Shown here: in pieces, positions 33,164-40,766 of the stretch
Layout of the letters: the number at the start of each line of letters is the position of its first letter
Numbering within the stretch: the first letter of the stretch is position 1
From: JBGSYJ01 sp041748075
GTDB lineage: Bacteria > Acidobacteriota > Thermoanaerobaculia > Gp7-AA8
Length of the DNA: 42,403 nucleotides
NCBI GenBank assembly: GCA_041748075.1
Contig: JBGTDX010000028.1
Span: 1-42,403 of the forward strand
Direction: 5' to 3'
Made by a program: the position numbers and the translations under genes
Notes under the pieces: generated by a model
What the model saw: the letters and a program-made list of their open reading frames with translations, nothing else
Told to the model about the DNA's origin: nothing
The model's database searches: none

Positions 33164-34975
33164 GTGAAAGTGTGGGCTTGTTTCGTGGTTGCACTCATTC
33201 TCGCCGTCTCGGCGGAGGGTCAACCGGTTCGAGGTGGATCGCTGCCAGAGCCCCTTCCGATCTTTCCTGCGAACAACTGGTGGAACACAGACGTATCCGC
33301 AGCTCCGGTTGACGCGAACAGCGCGAGCTTCATCAACTTCATTGGTACGACGCGGGCGCTGCATCCTGATTTCGGTGGTGATGCGGGCGGGTCTGACATC
33401 TACGGTATGCCGTACATTGTCGTTCGTGCCACTCAGCCTCTCGTCCCCGTGGTTTTCGACTACGCCTCCGAGAGCGACTATGCGGCGCCCGGACGCCCCC
33501 CCGGCTATCCCATTCCGGAAGAGGCGAAGACTCAAACGAAATGGATCGAGGGTGGGCGCGCCGGTAACGACTCAACCGCATTTGGCGATCGACACATGTT
33601 GATCGTTGATCGCGACCATCGTCTTCTCTATGAGCTCTACGCTCTGCGATGGAACACGGCTGCTTCTCGATGGGAGGCTGGTTCGGGGGCCATCTTCCCC
33701 CTCGATGCGAATCTCCGACGACCAGATAGATGGACGAGCGCTGACGCTGCCGGACTCGCGATCCTCCCCGGCCTGGTGAGGTATGACGAGGTATACGGAA
33801 GCGGGCCTATCCGCCACGCATTCCGCTTTACCGTTCGCGCCACGAACGGGTACGTATTTCCGGCATCGCATAGGGCCGGCTCGACCAACGGAGCGCTTCC
33901 GATGGGAGCACGGTTACGTCTGAAAGCCAGTAAGAACATCTCGGGACTCTCCGAACCTCTACAGAGAGTCTTTCAGGCAATGAAAACGTACGGACTCATC
34001 GTCGCCGACAACGGTTCCGACATGTACATAACCGGTACGTACGACACACGCTGGAACAACGACATCCTGAATCCGGCGTTCCGTTCGCTCAAAGCTGAAG
34101 ACTTCGAGGTCGTGCAGCTCGGATGGCGCCCTCCCTTCCGTGGGGCGACAGCAGACTTCGATCGCGATGAAGTGTCCGACACTGTCGTATACAGAAATGG
34201 AGCCTGGCTGTCGTTTCCAGCGGCTACCGGAGTCTGGACTGGGCAGTCGAGCAGCTCATGCGTTCCGGCACCTGGGGACTTTGATGGCAACGGGACCACC
34301 GAATACTCACTGCTCTGCGACGGAGCCTGGCACTTCTTCAGGAGCGACGGAACATATCTCAAAGGTATCTGGACCGGTGGAGTTGCCGGAGATCTCCCGG
34401 CCGTCGCCGATTACGACGGCGACGGCAGCGATGATGTTGTGGTGTACAGAGCTGGCGCCTGGATCGCGTACGACTTCGCCACTCACGCTCAGACATGGTC
34501 CGTCTGGACGGGAGGAGGAGCGAACAGTGTTCCCGCGCCTATGGATCACGATGGAGATGGGCGAGCCGACCTGACGGTGCATGCCGGAGGTGCGTGGCAT
34601 TTTTTCAACCGCGACGGAAGCTACCTCAAGGGAATCTGGACTGGCGCGATCCCTGGAGACATTCCAGTGCCAGGCGACTACAACGGCGACGGGCGGGAAG
34701 AACCTGTGATCTTTCGTGGCGGTGCCTGGCTGTTTTTTGATCTCTCCACCGGCGCAAACACGCGGGGAGTCTGGACTGGCGCCACGTCATTCAACGGAGC
34801 TGCGTTGCAGCCCGCACCGATTGACTACGACGGCGATGGCGCTCTCGAGTTCACGATCTGGGCAGGAGGTCCGTGGCATTTCTACAAAGATGACGGGACC
34901 TATCTCAGGGGAATCTGGACAGGCGGCGTCTCCGGTGATCTGGCTATCTCGCGTAGAACGATTGGCGGGAGATGA
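33164..34975 (+). CDS. Secreted protein: uncharacterised N-terminal domain plus C-terminal six-repeat FG-GAP-like module
   Basis: 603 residues from a GTG at 33164 with a strong GGGGGGAGGG site upstream; a signal peptide follows (MKVWACFVVALILAVSAEGQ). Residues about 25-325 form a domain I recognise only as recurring in secreted bacterial proteins without known function. Its landmarks are FPANNWWNTDVSAAPVD, LHPDFGG, YGMPYIVV, FGDRHMLIVDRDHRLLYELY, WTSADAAGLAILPGLVRYDE, MGARLRLKASKNISG and YGLIVADNGSDMYITG. Conserved H, D and Y clusters hint at an enzyme or carbohydrate-binding fold, which is inference. Residues 330-603 are the module shared with the two genes upstream. It begins 27 bases after the previous stop, so the two are probably co-transcribed. 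Confidence 0.85.
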   Translation: MKVWACFVVALILAVSAEGQPVRGGSLPEPLPIFPANNWWNTDVSAAPVDANSASFINFIGTTRALHPDFGGDAGGSDIYGMPYIVVRATQPLVPVVFDYASESDYAAPGRPPGYPIPEEAKTQTKWIEGGRAGNDSTAFGDRHMLIVDRDHRLLYELYALRWNTAASRWEAGSGAIFPLDANLRRPDRWTSADAAGLAILPGLVRYDEVYGSGPIRHAFRFTVRATNGYVFPASHRAGSTNGALPMGARLRLKASKNISGLSEPLQRVFQAMKTYGLIVADNGSDMYITGTYDTRWNNDILNPAFRSLKAEDFEVVQLGWRPPFRGATADFDRDEVSDTVVYRNGAWLSFPAATGVWTGQSSSSCVPAPGDFDGNGTTEYSLLCDGAWHFFRSDGTYLKGIWTGGVAGDLPAVADYDGDGSDDVVVYRAGAWIAYDFATHAQTWSVWTGGGANSVPAPMDHDGDGRADLTVHAGGAWHFFNRDGSYLKGIWTGAIPGDIPVPGDYNGDGREEPVIFRGGAWLFFDLSTGANTRGVWTGATSFNGAALQPAPIDYDGDGALEFTIWAGGPWHFYKDDGTYLRGIWTGGVSGDLAISRRTIGGR

Positions 34976-35086
34976 ATACGGCCAGAAACTTCCCCCTGAG
35001 ACGGATTAGAGATAATGGCTCCGGGCTGGGATGCACAGAGTGTTGCATGAAAACGGCTCGGGAGAGTCGGTTGGAGCGACTGAGAG

Positions 35087-35893
35087 ATGAAAAGCTGGAG
35101 TGAATTGAATCCCCAGTCAGACACACGGACAATTCCCATACCGCCCCTTGAGATGAGGCAGCTGGTTGGCCCCGAAGATCCGGCTGCCTTCGATAACCCT
35201 ACCGGCGGGCTTGTTTTTCCGTTTCTGGAAGAGTCGGCGTACGAGTCGGTTTTCGATTTTGCCTGCGGCTGCGGCCGCATCGCGCGTCAACTGCTCCAGC
35301 AGAATCCCCGGCCGCGCAAGTACGTAGGTCTGGACATCCATCGGAGAATGATCGAATGGAATCAAAGAAATCTGAGCTCAGTCGATCCTAATTTTGAATT
35401 TCACCATCACGATGTGTTCAACCTGGGACACGCGCCCGAAAACACGAGACGGCTGACGGCTCCTTTCGAAGTGCCCGATGCGTCGTTCACCCTGGTAGTT
35501 GCCTGGTCGATATTCACGCATCTCTACGAAGTCCAGGTTCTTCACTACCTTCGTGAAATCGCCCGCATCATGCGGCCCGAAGGCCAGCTGCTATCGACCT
35601 GGTTTCTTTTCGACAAGCGTGAGTTTCCCATGATGCAGGCGTTTCAGAATACGTTGTTCATCAACGAGATCGATCCTACCAATGCGACGATTTTCGACAG
35701 GCAGTGGCTTCTTGAAGCTATTCGGGAAACAGGTTTCTCGATCATCGAAGCGGTGCCTCCGTCGATTCGCGGCTACCAGTGGCGGATCCGGATGGTCCAC
35801 AGGAAGGAAAGCGAAGCTCAGCCCTTCCAGTTTCCCGTCGATGACGCCCCATACGGCTCGATGCCGCCGCCGCTGCTTCCAACGCCGGGATGA
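35087..35893 (+). CDS. Class I SAM-dependent methyltransferase
   Basis: 268 residues. The Rossmann core has VFDFACGCGRIARQLLQQ as the SAM-binding loop, YVGLDIHRRMIEWNQRNL as the acidic strand end, and FTLVVAWSIFTHLYEVQVLH with LREIARIMRPEGQLLSTWFL as the post-motif strands typical of methyltransferase 11/25-type enzymes. The substrate is unknown. A proline-rich C-terminal tail follows. It comes 111 bases after the third repeat-module gene on the same strand and converges with the glycosyltransferase gene 13 bases away. It may methylate a surface glycan or small molecule from the neighbouring locus; that is inference. Confidence 0.85.
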   Translation: MKSWSELNPQSDTRTIPIPPLEMRQLVGPEDPAAFDNPTGGLVFPFLEESAYESVFDFACGCGRIARQLLQQNPRPRKYVGLDIHRRMIEWNQRNLSSVDPNFEFHHHDVFNLGHAPENTRRLTAPFEVPDASFTLVVAWSIFTHLYEVQVLHYLREIARIMRPEGQLLSTWFLFDKREFPMMQAFQNTLFINEIDPTNATIFDRQWLLEAIRETGFSIIEAVPPSIRGYQWRIRMVHRKESEAQPFQFPVDDAPYGSMPPPLLPTPG

Positions 35894-35906
35894 TCAGCCG
35901 GGAAGT

Positions 35907-38816
35907 TCAGGATTGTGACCGGCGGAGATTGCCGACCTGTCCATGTTCCCTGGCGGACTTGCGGGAAGACGTGCTGCTTCCGGGCGCGAAGAGTCTGGCA
36001 AGCTCACGCCCGATGCGCGCGCTCGCGGCCTCGAGTCCGTAAAGGCCTGAAACCCGTTCGAATCCTGCCTGCGCTCGACGGGAGCTCTCTTCCGGATCTT
36101 CGATCACACGCAGCATGGCGGTGGACGCACTGTCGATGTCCGGTTCTGCCCACAGTGCGCCCGACGGATAAGGGTGGTAGTCGTGCCCGAGGCGGATCAG
36201 ATCGAAGTCCACAGGAAACCCTGTCGTCGTATCGAGAAAGTCGGTCACGCCACCATAATTCGTAGCGACCACTGGTTTCCGCAGATATAGCGCTTCGATC
36301 GGCGGCAGTCCCAGCCCCTCGGACCGATGCAAGGAGATATAGGCGTCTGAACAGGCGAGAAGCGCTTCAACATCCGACCGGCTGATCCCGTCGGTGTGAA
36401 CGATTACCCGAGACGTGGCTCGTTCCCTGAGCTTTCGTAGGAGTTCCGGATTGTGAGAGGCCTGATTCACGTGGATGATCAGCCCGATGTCCCTTTTGGT
36501 TCTGGACGCCGCGAGGTTGAAGGCGTCGATGACGGCAACAGGATTCTTTCTCTCCGGGATCGAGAAGACATCAAAAGCGAAGAAGAAGTAGAAGCGCTTC
36601 GTATCCATCCCGAACTTCGACCGAGGTGCTGCCTGCGCCACAGGCGGGAGGACACAGGGCGGGACATAACGGACCGGAATCGTGGAAAGAGCTTCGTAGC
36701 TTCTCTGGCAGAAGCGGCTTGGAGCCCACAGTTCGTCGAGATAATCGAATCTGTCTGCGAACTGCAGAGGAAAATATGACAGCTCCCAGAACCAGTATCC
36801 GATCTTGTACGAAGAGGCCGTTGTTGCGGTGGGCAGCATTCTCAGCGCCCTGGGAGTTTCGTCTGCGTTGACGTGCATGAGAGTGACGTCGAACGGAGCC
36901 CCCGACGGTTGGAGAACCCTCCCGTCGAATATGCGTGCCCAGGGATCAGCATCGAGGGGTACCCGCGCCGTTGGTATGCCCGCCTGCTCGAGGGCCTGAG
37001 CAGTACCGCGCGCAACCTGCCCGACGCCGCTGGCGGTGTCGAAGTATCCAGCCAGGTTCACGCCGTTCTGAGGCATTCCCGTCATGAACTCGAGAACCTC
37101 GCCGCGACGATGAGTCGAAGCGACTTTATGCGCCTCGCTCCGATTTCGCATCAAAGGATGATTTCCGTCCAGAGAACGAGCTCTCAGAGGGAGAGTACGT
37201 GATGCAGGGCGAGCGCCTCGTCGTCGAAGGCGGGAGATAGCAAGATCAACGCGTTCTCTCAACGAGAGGCTGCGTACGATCGGCCGCACAAGGTCCGGAT
37301 GAAGGTGGTACTCGTCACGAGCCGAGGTTACGAACCAATGAGTGAAAGCACTCTGATCTTTTCCAACAGGATCAGGAAAGGCTGCCTGAACGTCATCCCG
37401 AACTTCATACAGTTTCATTCCTAAACGCGTCACCAGTGGTGAGGGGCGCACAGTGGGCACAGGGTCATTCAGCCAGCCGATTGACTCTCCGGGGGCGCTC
37501 AGGCTCAGAGTTCGTAGAGGTTCTTCCTCCATATCGATTGCTCTATGGAAAGGGTGGCTGACCGGAATCTCATGCGACGAAAACCCTGAAGCGCGGCCAG
37601 GGCGCTTATACAGGCTTTGGAGCATGACCTCGGTTAGACCGCTGCGGTCGTCATCTGAAGTCTGCAGCAGCCAATCGACATATCTGTGCAGATCGGTTGC
37701 CCATACATCCGGGAAGTTCTGAATGAGATCAGGTCGCTCCTCCCACAGGGAGAGCACGGCTCGATTCAGGCGACCGCGGCTGAACTCTACCGGTTGGCTC
37801 AGCCACGCAAGAAAGCTTTCGCTGTCTGTGTCATCAAACGGGTTAGGCCAGCGGATGCCGTAGGGATCGATCTTCTGAAGCGATCTTCGAATGAAATTCG
37901 GAACCTTGATGCCCGATCTGTCGAAGCGCTCAAAACCATACGGCGTGCTGCGCACCTCGTCGTGGCCTGCTGCGGCGACAAGGTCCCGGTACTCGTTGAA
38001 CAGCGGCATGATCTCCGGATGGCTGCTGGAGCTCACCCGGCTCTGATATCTGCTGATCGCCTCGAGGTGATCAAATACGATCCCGCTGAAATGAAAGAAA
38101 CCGGCACGCTCGCCATTGACGAACCAGCCCTCATTCTTCTTTTCCAGTCTTCTGTGAGGCAGGTTCCAATATGCGATGTTGTAAGCAGGGCTGCGCTCGA
38201 TGTCGACCGAGGGAAGGAAGCCCGGCGCGAGATCCATCCATTTCTGGTCGACGAACAGGCCGTTGTGAATGTCGTGAAGGCAGAAACGGTACAGGCGGTC
38301 CTGCCACCACTCGAGAAACTCGGACGTCGAATCATCGAGCCGCAGTCCGAGAAACCCCAGGTTGTACGTCCCGGACATCTGGATGATCCGCTCGGACGGT
38401 CTCCACGCATCGTCGAGGCCCCGGGTGATGTGAGGAATCAGGATTGCGGAGTGGCTTTCCAGCGACTTGGCAAGTCTATCGAGTGAGCTCAGTACGAGTA
38501 TGTCGGGATCGAAGTAGAGCGCGCGATCGAGACCGAACTGATCTCTGATGTGCGCCAGGAGATACGGCTTGACCGCAGTGTTCAGCTCCATGATTCCGTA
38601 GCGGAAGGCGAAATTGAAGAACGCCGGGATCGGAAGTTCCTGCGCGAAGATGGTGCGGAAAGGAAGATCCTGATAGCGAATTCTCGGAGACGGCCGGTCG
38701 ACGATGCATACATACACCTCGGCCCCTGGGTGATGCTCCTTGTAGGACTCGGCAAAGACTCGAGCCATCGCAAGATAGTTGTTTGAAACGATCGTGCAGG
38801 CAGGAAGATGTGTCAT
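35907..38816 (-). CDS. Two-domain glycosyltransferase (GT-A-like N-terminus, GT4 C-terminus)
   Basis: 969 residues. The N-terminal half starts PACTIVSNNYLAMARVFAES and has the DxD-type FDPDILVLSSLD near residue 102, then GTYNLGFLGL and WWQDRL, like nucleotide-diphospho-sugar transferases of the GT8-like type. The middle part (about 300-590) is helical without a clear family. From about 605 a GT-B/GT4 domain begins at NLAGYFDTASGVGQVARGTA and contains the SEGLGLPPIEALYLRKPVVA nucleotide-sugar motif (E-x7-E). One protein could therefore add two sugars. With the pyruvyl transferase upstream on the same strand, it suggests capsule or exopolysaccharide assembly. Two remnants of its 5' end lie upstream. 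Confidence 0.87.
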   Translation of the reverse strand: MTHLPACTIVSNNYLAMARVFAESYKEHHPGAEVYVCIVDRPSPRIRYQDLPFRTIFAQELPIPAFFNFAFRYGIMELNTAVKPYLLAHIRDQFGLDRALYFDPDILVLSSLDRLAKSLESHSAILIPHITRGLDDAWRPSERIIQMSGTYNLGFLGLRLDDSTSEFLEWWQDRLYRFCLHDIHNGLFVDQKWMDLAPGFLPSVDIERSPAYNIAYWNLPHRRLEKKNEGWFVNGERAGFFHFSGIVFDHLEAISRYQSRVSSSSHPEIMPLFNEYRDLVAAAGHDEVRSTPYGFERFDRSGIKVPNFIRRSLQKIDPYGIRWPNPFDDTDSESFLAWLSQPVEFSRGRLNRAVLSLWEERPDLIQNFPDVWATDLHRYVDWLLQTSDDDRSGLTEVMLQSLYKRPGRASGFSSHEIPVSHPFHRAIDMEEEPLRTLSLSAPGESIGWLNDPVPTVRPSPLVTRLGMKLYEVRDDVQAAFPDPVGKDQSAFTHWFVTSARDEYHLHPDLVRPIVRSLSLRERVDLAISRLRRRGARPASRTLPLRARSLDGNHPLMRNRSEAHKVASTHRRGEVLEFMTGMPQNGVNLAGYFDTASGVGQVARGTAQALEQAGIPTARVPLDADPWARIFDGRVLQPSGAPFDVTLMHVNADETPRALRMLPTATTASSYKIGYWFWELSYFPLQFADRFDYLDELWAPSRFCQRSYEALSTIPVRYVPPCVLPPVAQAAPRSKFGMDTKRFYFFFAFDVFSIPERKNPVAVIDAFNLAASRTKRDIGLIIHVNQASHNPELLRKLRERATSRVIVHTDGISRSDVEALLACSDAYISLHRSEGLGLPPIEALYLRKPVVATNYGGVTDFLDTTTGFPVDFDLIRLGHDYHPYPSGALWAEPDIDSASTAMLRVIEDPEESSRRAQAGFERVSGLYGLEAASARIGRELARLFAPGSSTSSRKSAREHGQVGNLRRSQS

Positions 38817-38933
38817 TTATAAAATCGCCGCCCCAAAACTCTCACCCTGGATAGAATACTAGAAAGAGCTGCCATTTGTACGACGATTTGGGAATCAGGA
38901 GCCGATCGAATGTTGCGTCCGATCCCATCCGCT

Positions 38934-39045
38934 TCAGACGAAGACCTCGACGCCCGGATGGTGTTCCTTGTACGACTCGGCAAACAGGCGAGCCATCCCC
39001 AAGGTAGTTGTTCGAGACAATCGTGCAGGCGGAAAGATGACGCAT
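38934..39045 (-). pseudogene. Truncated, frameshifted copy of the glycosyltransferase 5' end (copy 2)
   Basis: From the ATG at 39045 the frame reads MRHLSACTIVSNNYLG. After one inserted base it continues MARLFAESYKEHHPG and VEVFV, ending in TGA at 38934-38936. This matches the first 37 residues of the intact glycosyltransferase (MTHLPACTIVSNNYLAMARV and onward). Many of the differing bases are at third positions, so the copies diverged under coding selection before the break. It lies about 230 bases upstream of the intact gene, in the gap after the pyruvyl transferase gene. Confidence 0.8.
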
Positions 39046-39156
39046 CTTTAAGTATGGTTTCAAGCTGCCCAAGGCCGCCAGTACATCAGCAAGTTGGAAC
39101 GTCCGGCCAATCTCGCCCACCTCGAGTCGCCAGAGCACAGCTGCTTTGATGAGGAG

Positions 39157-40380
39157 TTAGCGGCCACTTTTCCCAAGTGCAACCTGAATCCGTTCCCACC
39201 GTTCCTCGTCCTGCCGTTTCCAGGATGATACGCGACTCTCCAGCGAGGCGCGAGTTCCACCCCGTCCCTGCCACAAGCTCGCGGTCGTATCGCTCAACCC
39301 TCCCTCTACTGCCTCCTGATCTGAGATAACCCAATGGTCGAGTCCGCCATGCGCCAGGGATCCTGTCAGCTTGATCTGCGTGTACCGATCTGTCCAGATT
39401 CCCAGGCTCGGGACGCATCCGGAGACTCCAAATACCAGGGGGTGATAACGGCTACTGACAATCAGATCTGCATTTGCTGCAATACCAGCAGCTTCCTCAG
39501 CCGTGGGCGTACGGAGAAGACGGAACGGAACCGACATTCCGCGCGCAAGAACGGCTCCGACATCACGATCCGTTGGTGGATCTCCATTCTGAATGCTCCC
39601 GTTATGATGCGGAACAAATACCAGCATTCGATGGGTCAGCCGTGAAATTTCTTCGAACTGTCGAATGTATTTCGATGCGGAGGGCCCGTCGCTATATCCC
39701 ATGGACATGTGAGGGTGCAGCGTGATCGCTACATACTTTCTCCGAGGAAGACGCTTCATGCCACTCGAGTGCCGGGCGATGAAGAACGCATCGTCGAGTT
39801 GATAGAAGAGTTTGGTTTCGGATATGCCCATGGCTATGGCCAGTGCCAGAGAATCCCTCTCTCTCACACCAACGAAAGCAGCTTGACGTAGCTGTTCCGA
39901 AAGAAGCAGGTTCTCATTCTCGGTCAAAGCCGGTCCGAGAGTCTGCCCGGAGACAATGACAGGCTTTCCGAATGCCGCAGCTGTTCTCATCAGCGCAACA
40001 CGTTCATATAAGTGCTCGGGCCAGCTTGAGCTGAGATTTCCACCGCCGGAGATGAACAGAGCATCGGACCCCCGGATGCTGGCAAATACCTTCGAAGCAC
40101 GTTCATCGGGCTCTCGAGCACTGCCATTGAGAAACGAGCTGATTCGATGGAGACGCTCGTCCCGAAGTTCCTGGTCGCTCGCCCCGATTGCAAAACCAAA
40201 AGGGAGCAGCGACGCCGCGTCGTATGTCTCACTCGACCAGTCTGGATCGCGAGAAAGAATTGTGATCTCAACAGAAGGGTAGGTGCGTCGAAGGCCCGCT
40301 ATGTTTGCACTGAGCATTGCCTCATCGCCGACATGATAGGAGTTCCATCCACCTACGTCTCCGATCATCGTTATTCGCAT
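39157..40380 (-). CDS. Polysaccharide pyruvyl transferase family protein
   Basis: 407 residues. The N-terminus MRITMIGDVGGWNSYHVGDE carries the NxGDE-like loop of the family. ALFISGGGNLSSSWPEHLYE follows, then VSGQTLGP, the VGVRERDSLALAIAMGI segment and the C-terminal SSRYHPLVFGVSGCVPSLGI block, which corresponds to the conserved SxRxH/L donor-site region. Members transfer pyruvate from PEP to sugars of exopolysaccharides, as CsaB does for cell-wall glycans, or act as related GT-B-fold transferases. The ATG directly follows the stop of a 55-codon remnant of the glycosyltransferase 5' end. With the gene downstream it forms a glycan-modification pair. Confidence 0.87.
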   Translation of the reverse strand: MRITMIGDVGGWNSYHVGDEAMLSANIAGLRRTYPSVEITILSRDPDWSSETYDAASLLPFGFAIGASDQELRDERLHRISSFLNGSAREPDERASKVFASIRGSDALFISGGGNLSSSWPEHLYERVALMRTAAAFGKPVIVSGQTLGPALTENENLLLSEQLRQAAFVGVRERDSLALAIAMGISETKLFYQLDDAFFIARHSSGMKRLPRRKYVAITLHPHMSMGYSDGPSASKYIRQFEEISRLTHRMLVFVPHHNGSIQNGDPPTDRDVGAVLARGMSVPFRLLRTPTAEEAAGIAANADLIVSSRYHPLVFGVSGCVPSLGIWTDRYTQIKLTGSLAHGGLDHWVISDQEAVEGGLSDTTASLWQGRGGTRASLESRVSSWKRQDEERWERIQVALGKSGR

Positions 40381-40548
40381 TTATCCCCCTGGAGAGAAGA
40401 TGAGACTTTTTAAGCTACTTAGTCGAATGAAATTCTGATTTGTGATGCGCTGGGAAAGCGCGGATTGACGAGTAAAAACCGATACACATCTGGTCCGCAG
40501 CGCGAGGTAGTTATTGGAGACGATCGTGCACGCGGGAGGATAGATCAT
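40381..40548 (-). pseudogene. Remnant of the glycosyltransferase 5' end (copy 3), 55 codons
   Basis: The ATG at 40548 opens MIYPPACTIVSNNYLAL, matching the glycosyltransferase N-terminus for 12 residues after the first four. Homology then stops, and a non-conserved tail (RTRCVSVFTRQSALSQ and onward) runs to a TAA that is adjacent to the pyruvyl transferase ATG. It is either a recombination scar or a short leader-like frame coupled to the downstream gene. Confidence 0.65.
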
Positions 40549-40766
40549 CCTGTGAGGGAGCTTTGCTCATATCATGGCAACAGGTCAAGCAGGAGAGAGC
40601 GAAGCTGCTGCCGTCAGATTTCTGCCTCGAGGCGCACAATCGAAGCGACAACTTCCAGACCAGGCCGATGCACGACGTCCCTTTTGGTCATTGTAGCTCT
40701 CACTGACTCCGGCGCGTCGCTGTCGAGCTTTCACGTTGCCCGTTAGACGTAGTCGCCAGGGCAACG
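40549..40766. other. Intergenic stretch between the NHL gene end and the glycan locus
   Basis: No supported gene. At the right edge GGGCAA (40759-40764) and TTGCCC (40771-40776) form a six-base stem overlapping the NHL gene stop codon, and TTGCCC recurs near 40736. There is no T-run, so it is at most a weak terminator. Confidence 0.45.
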
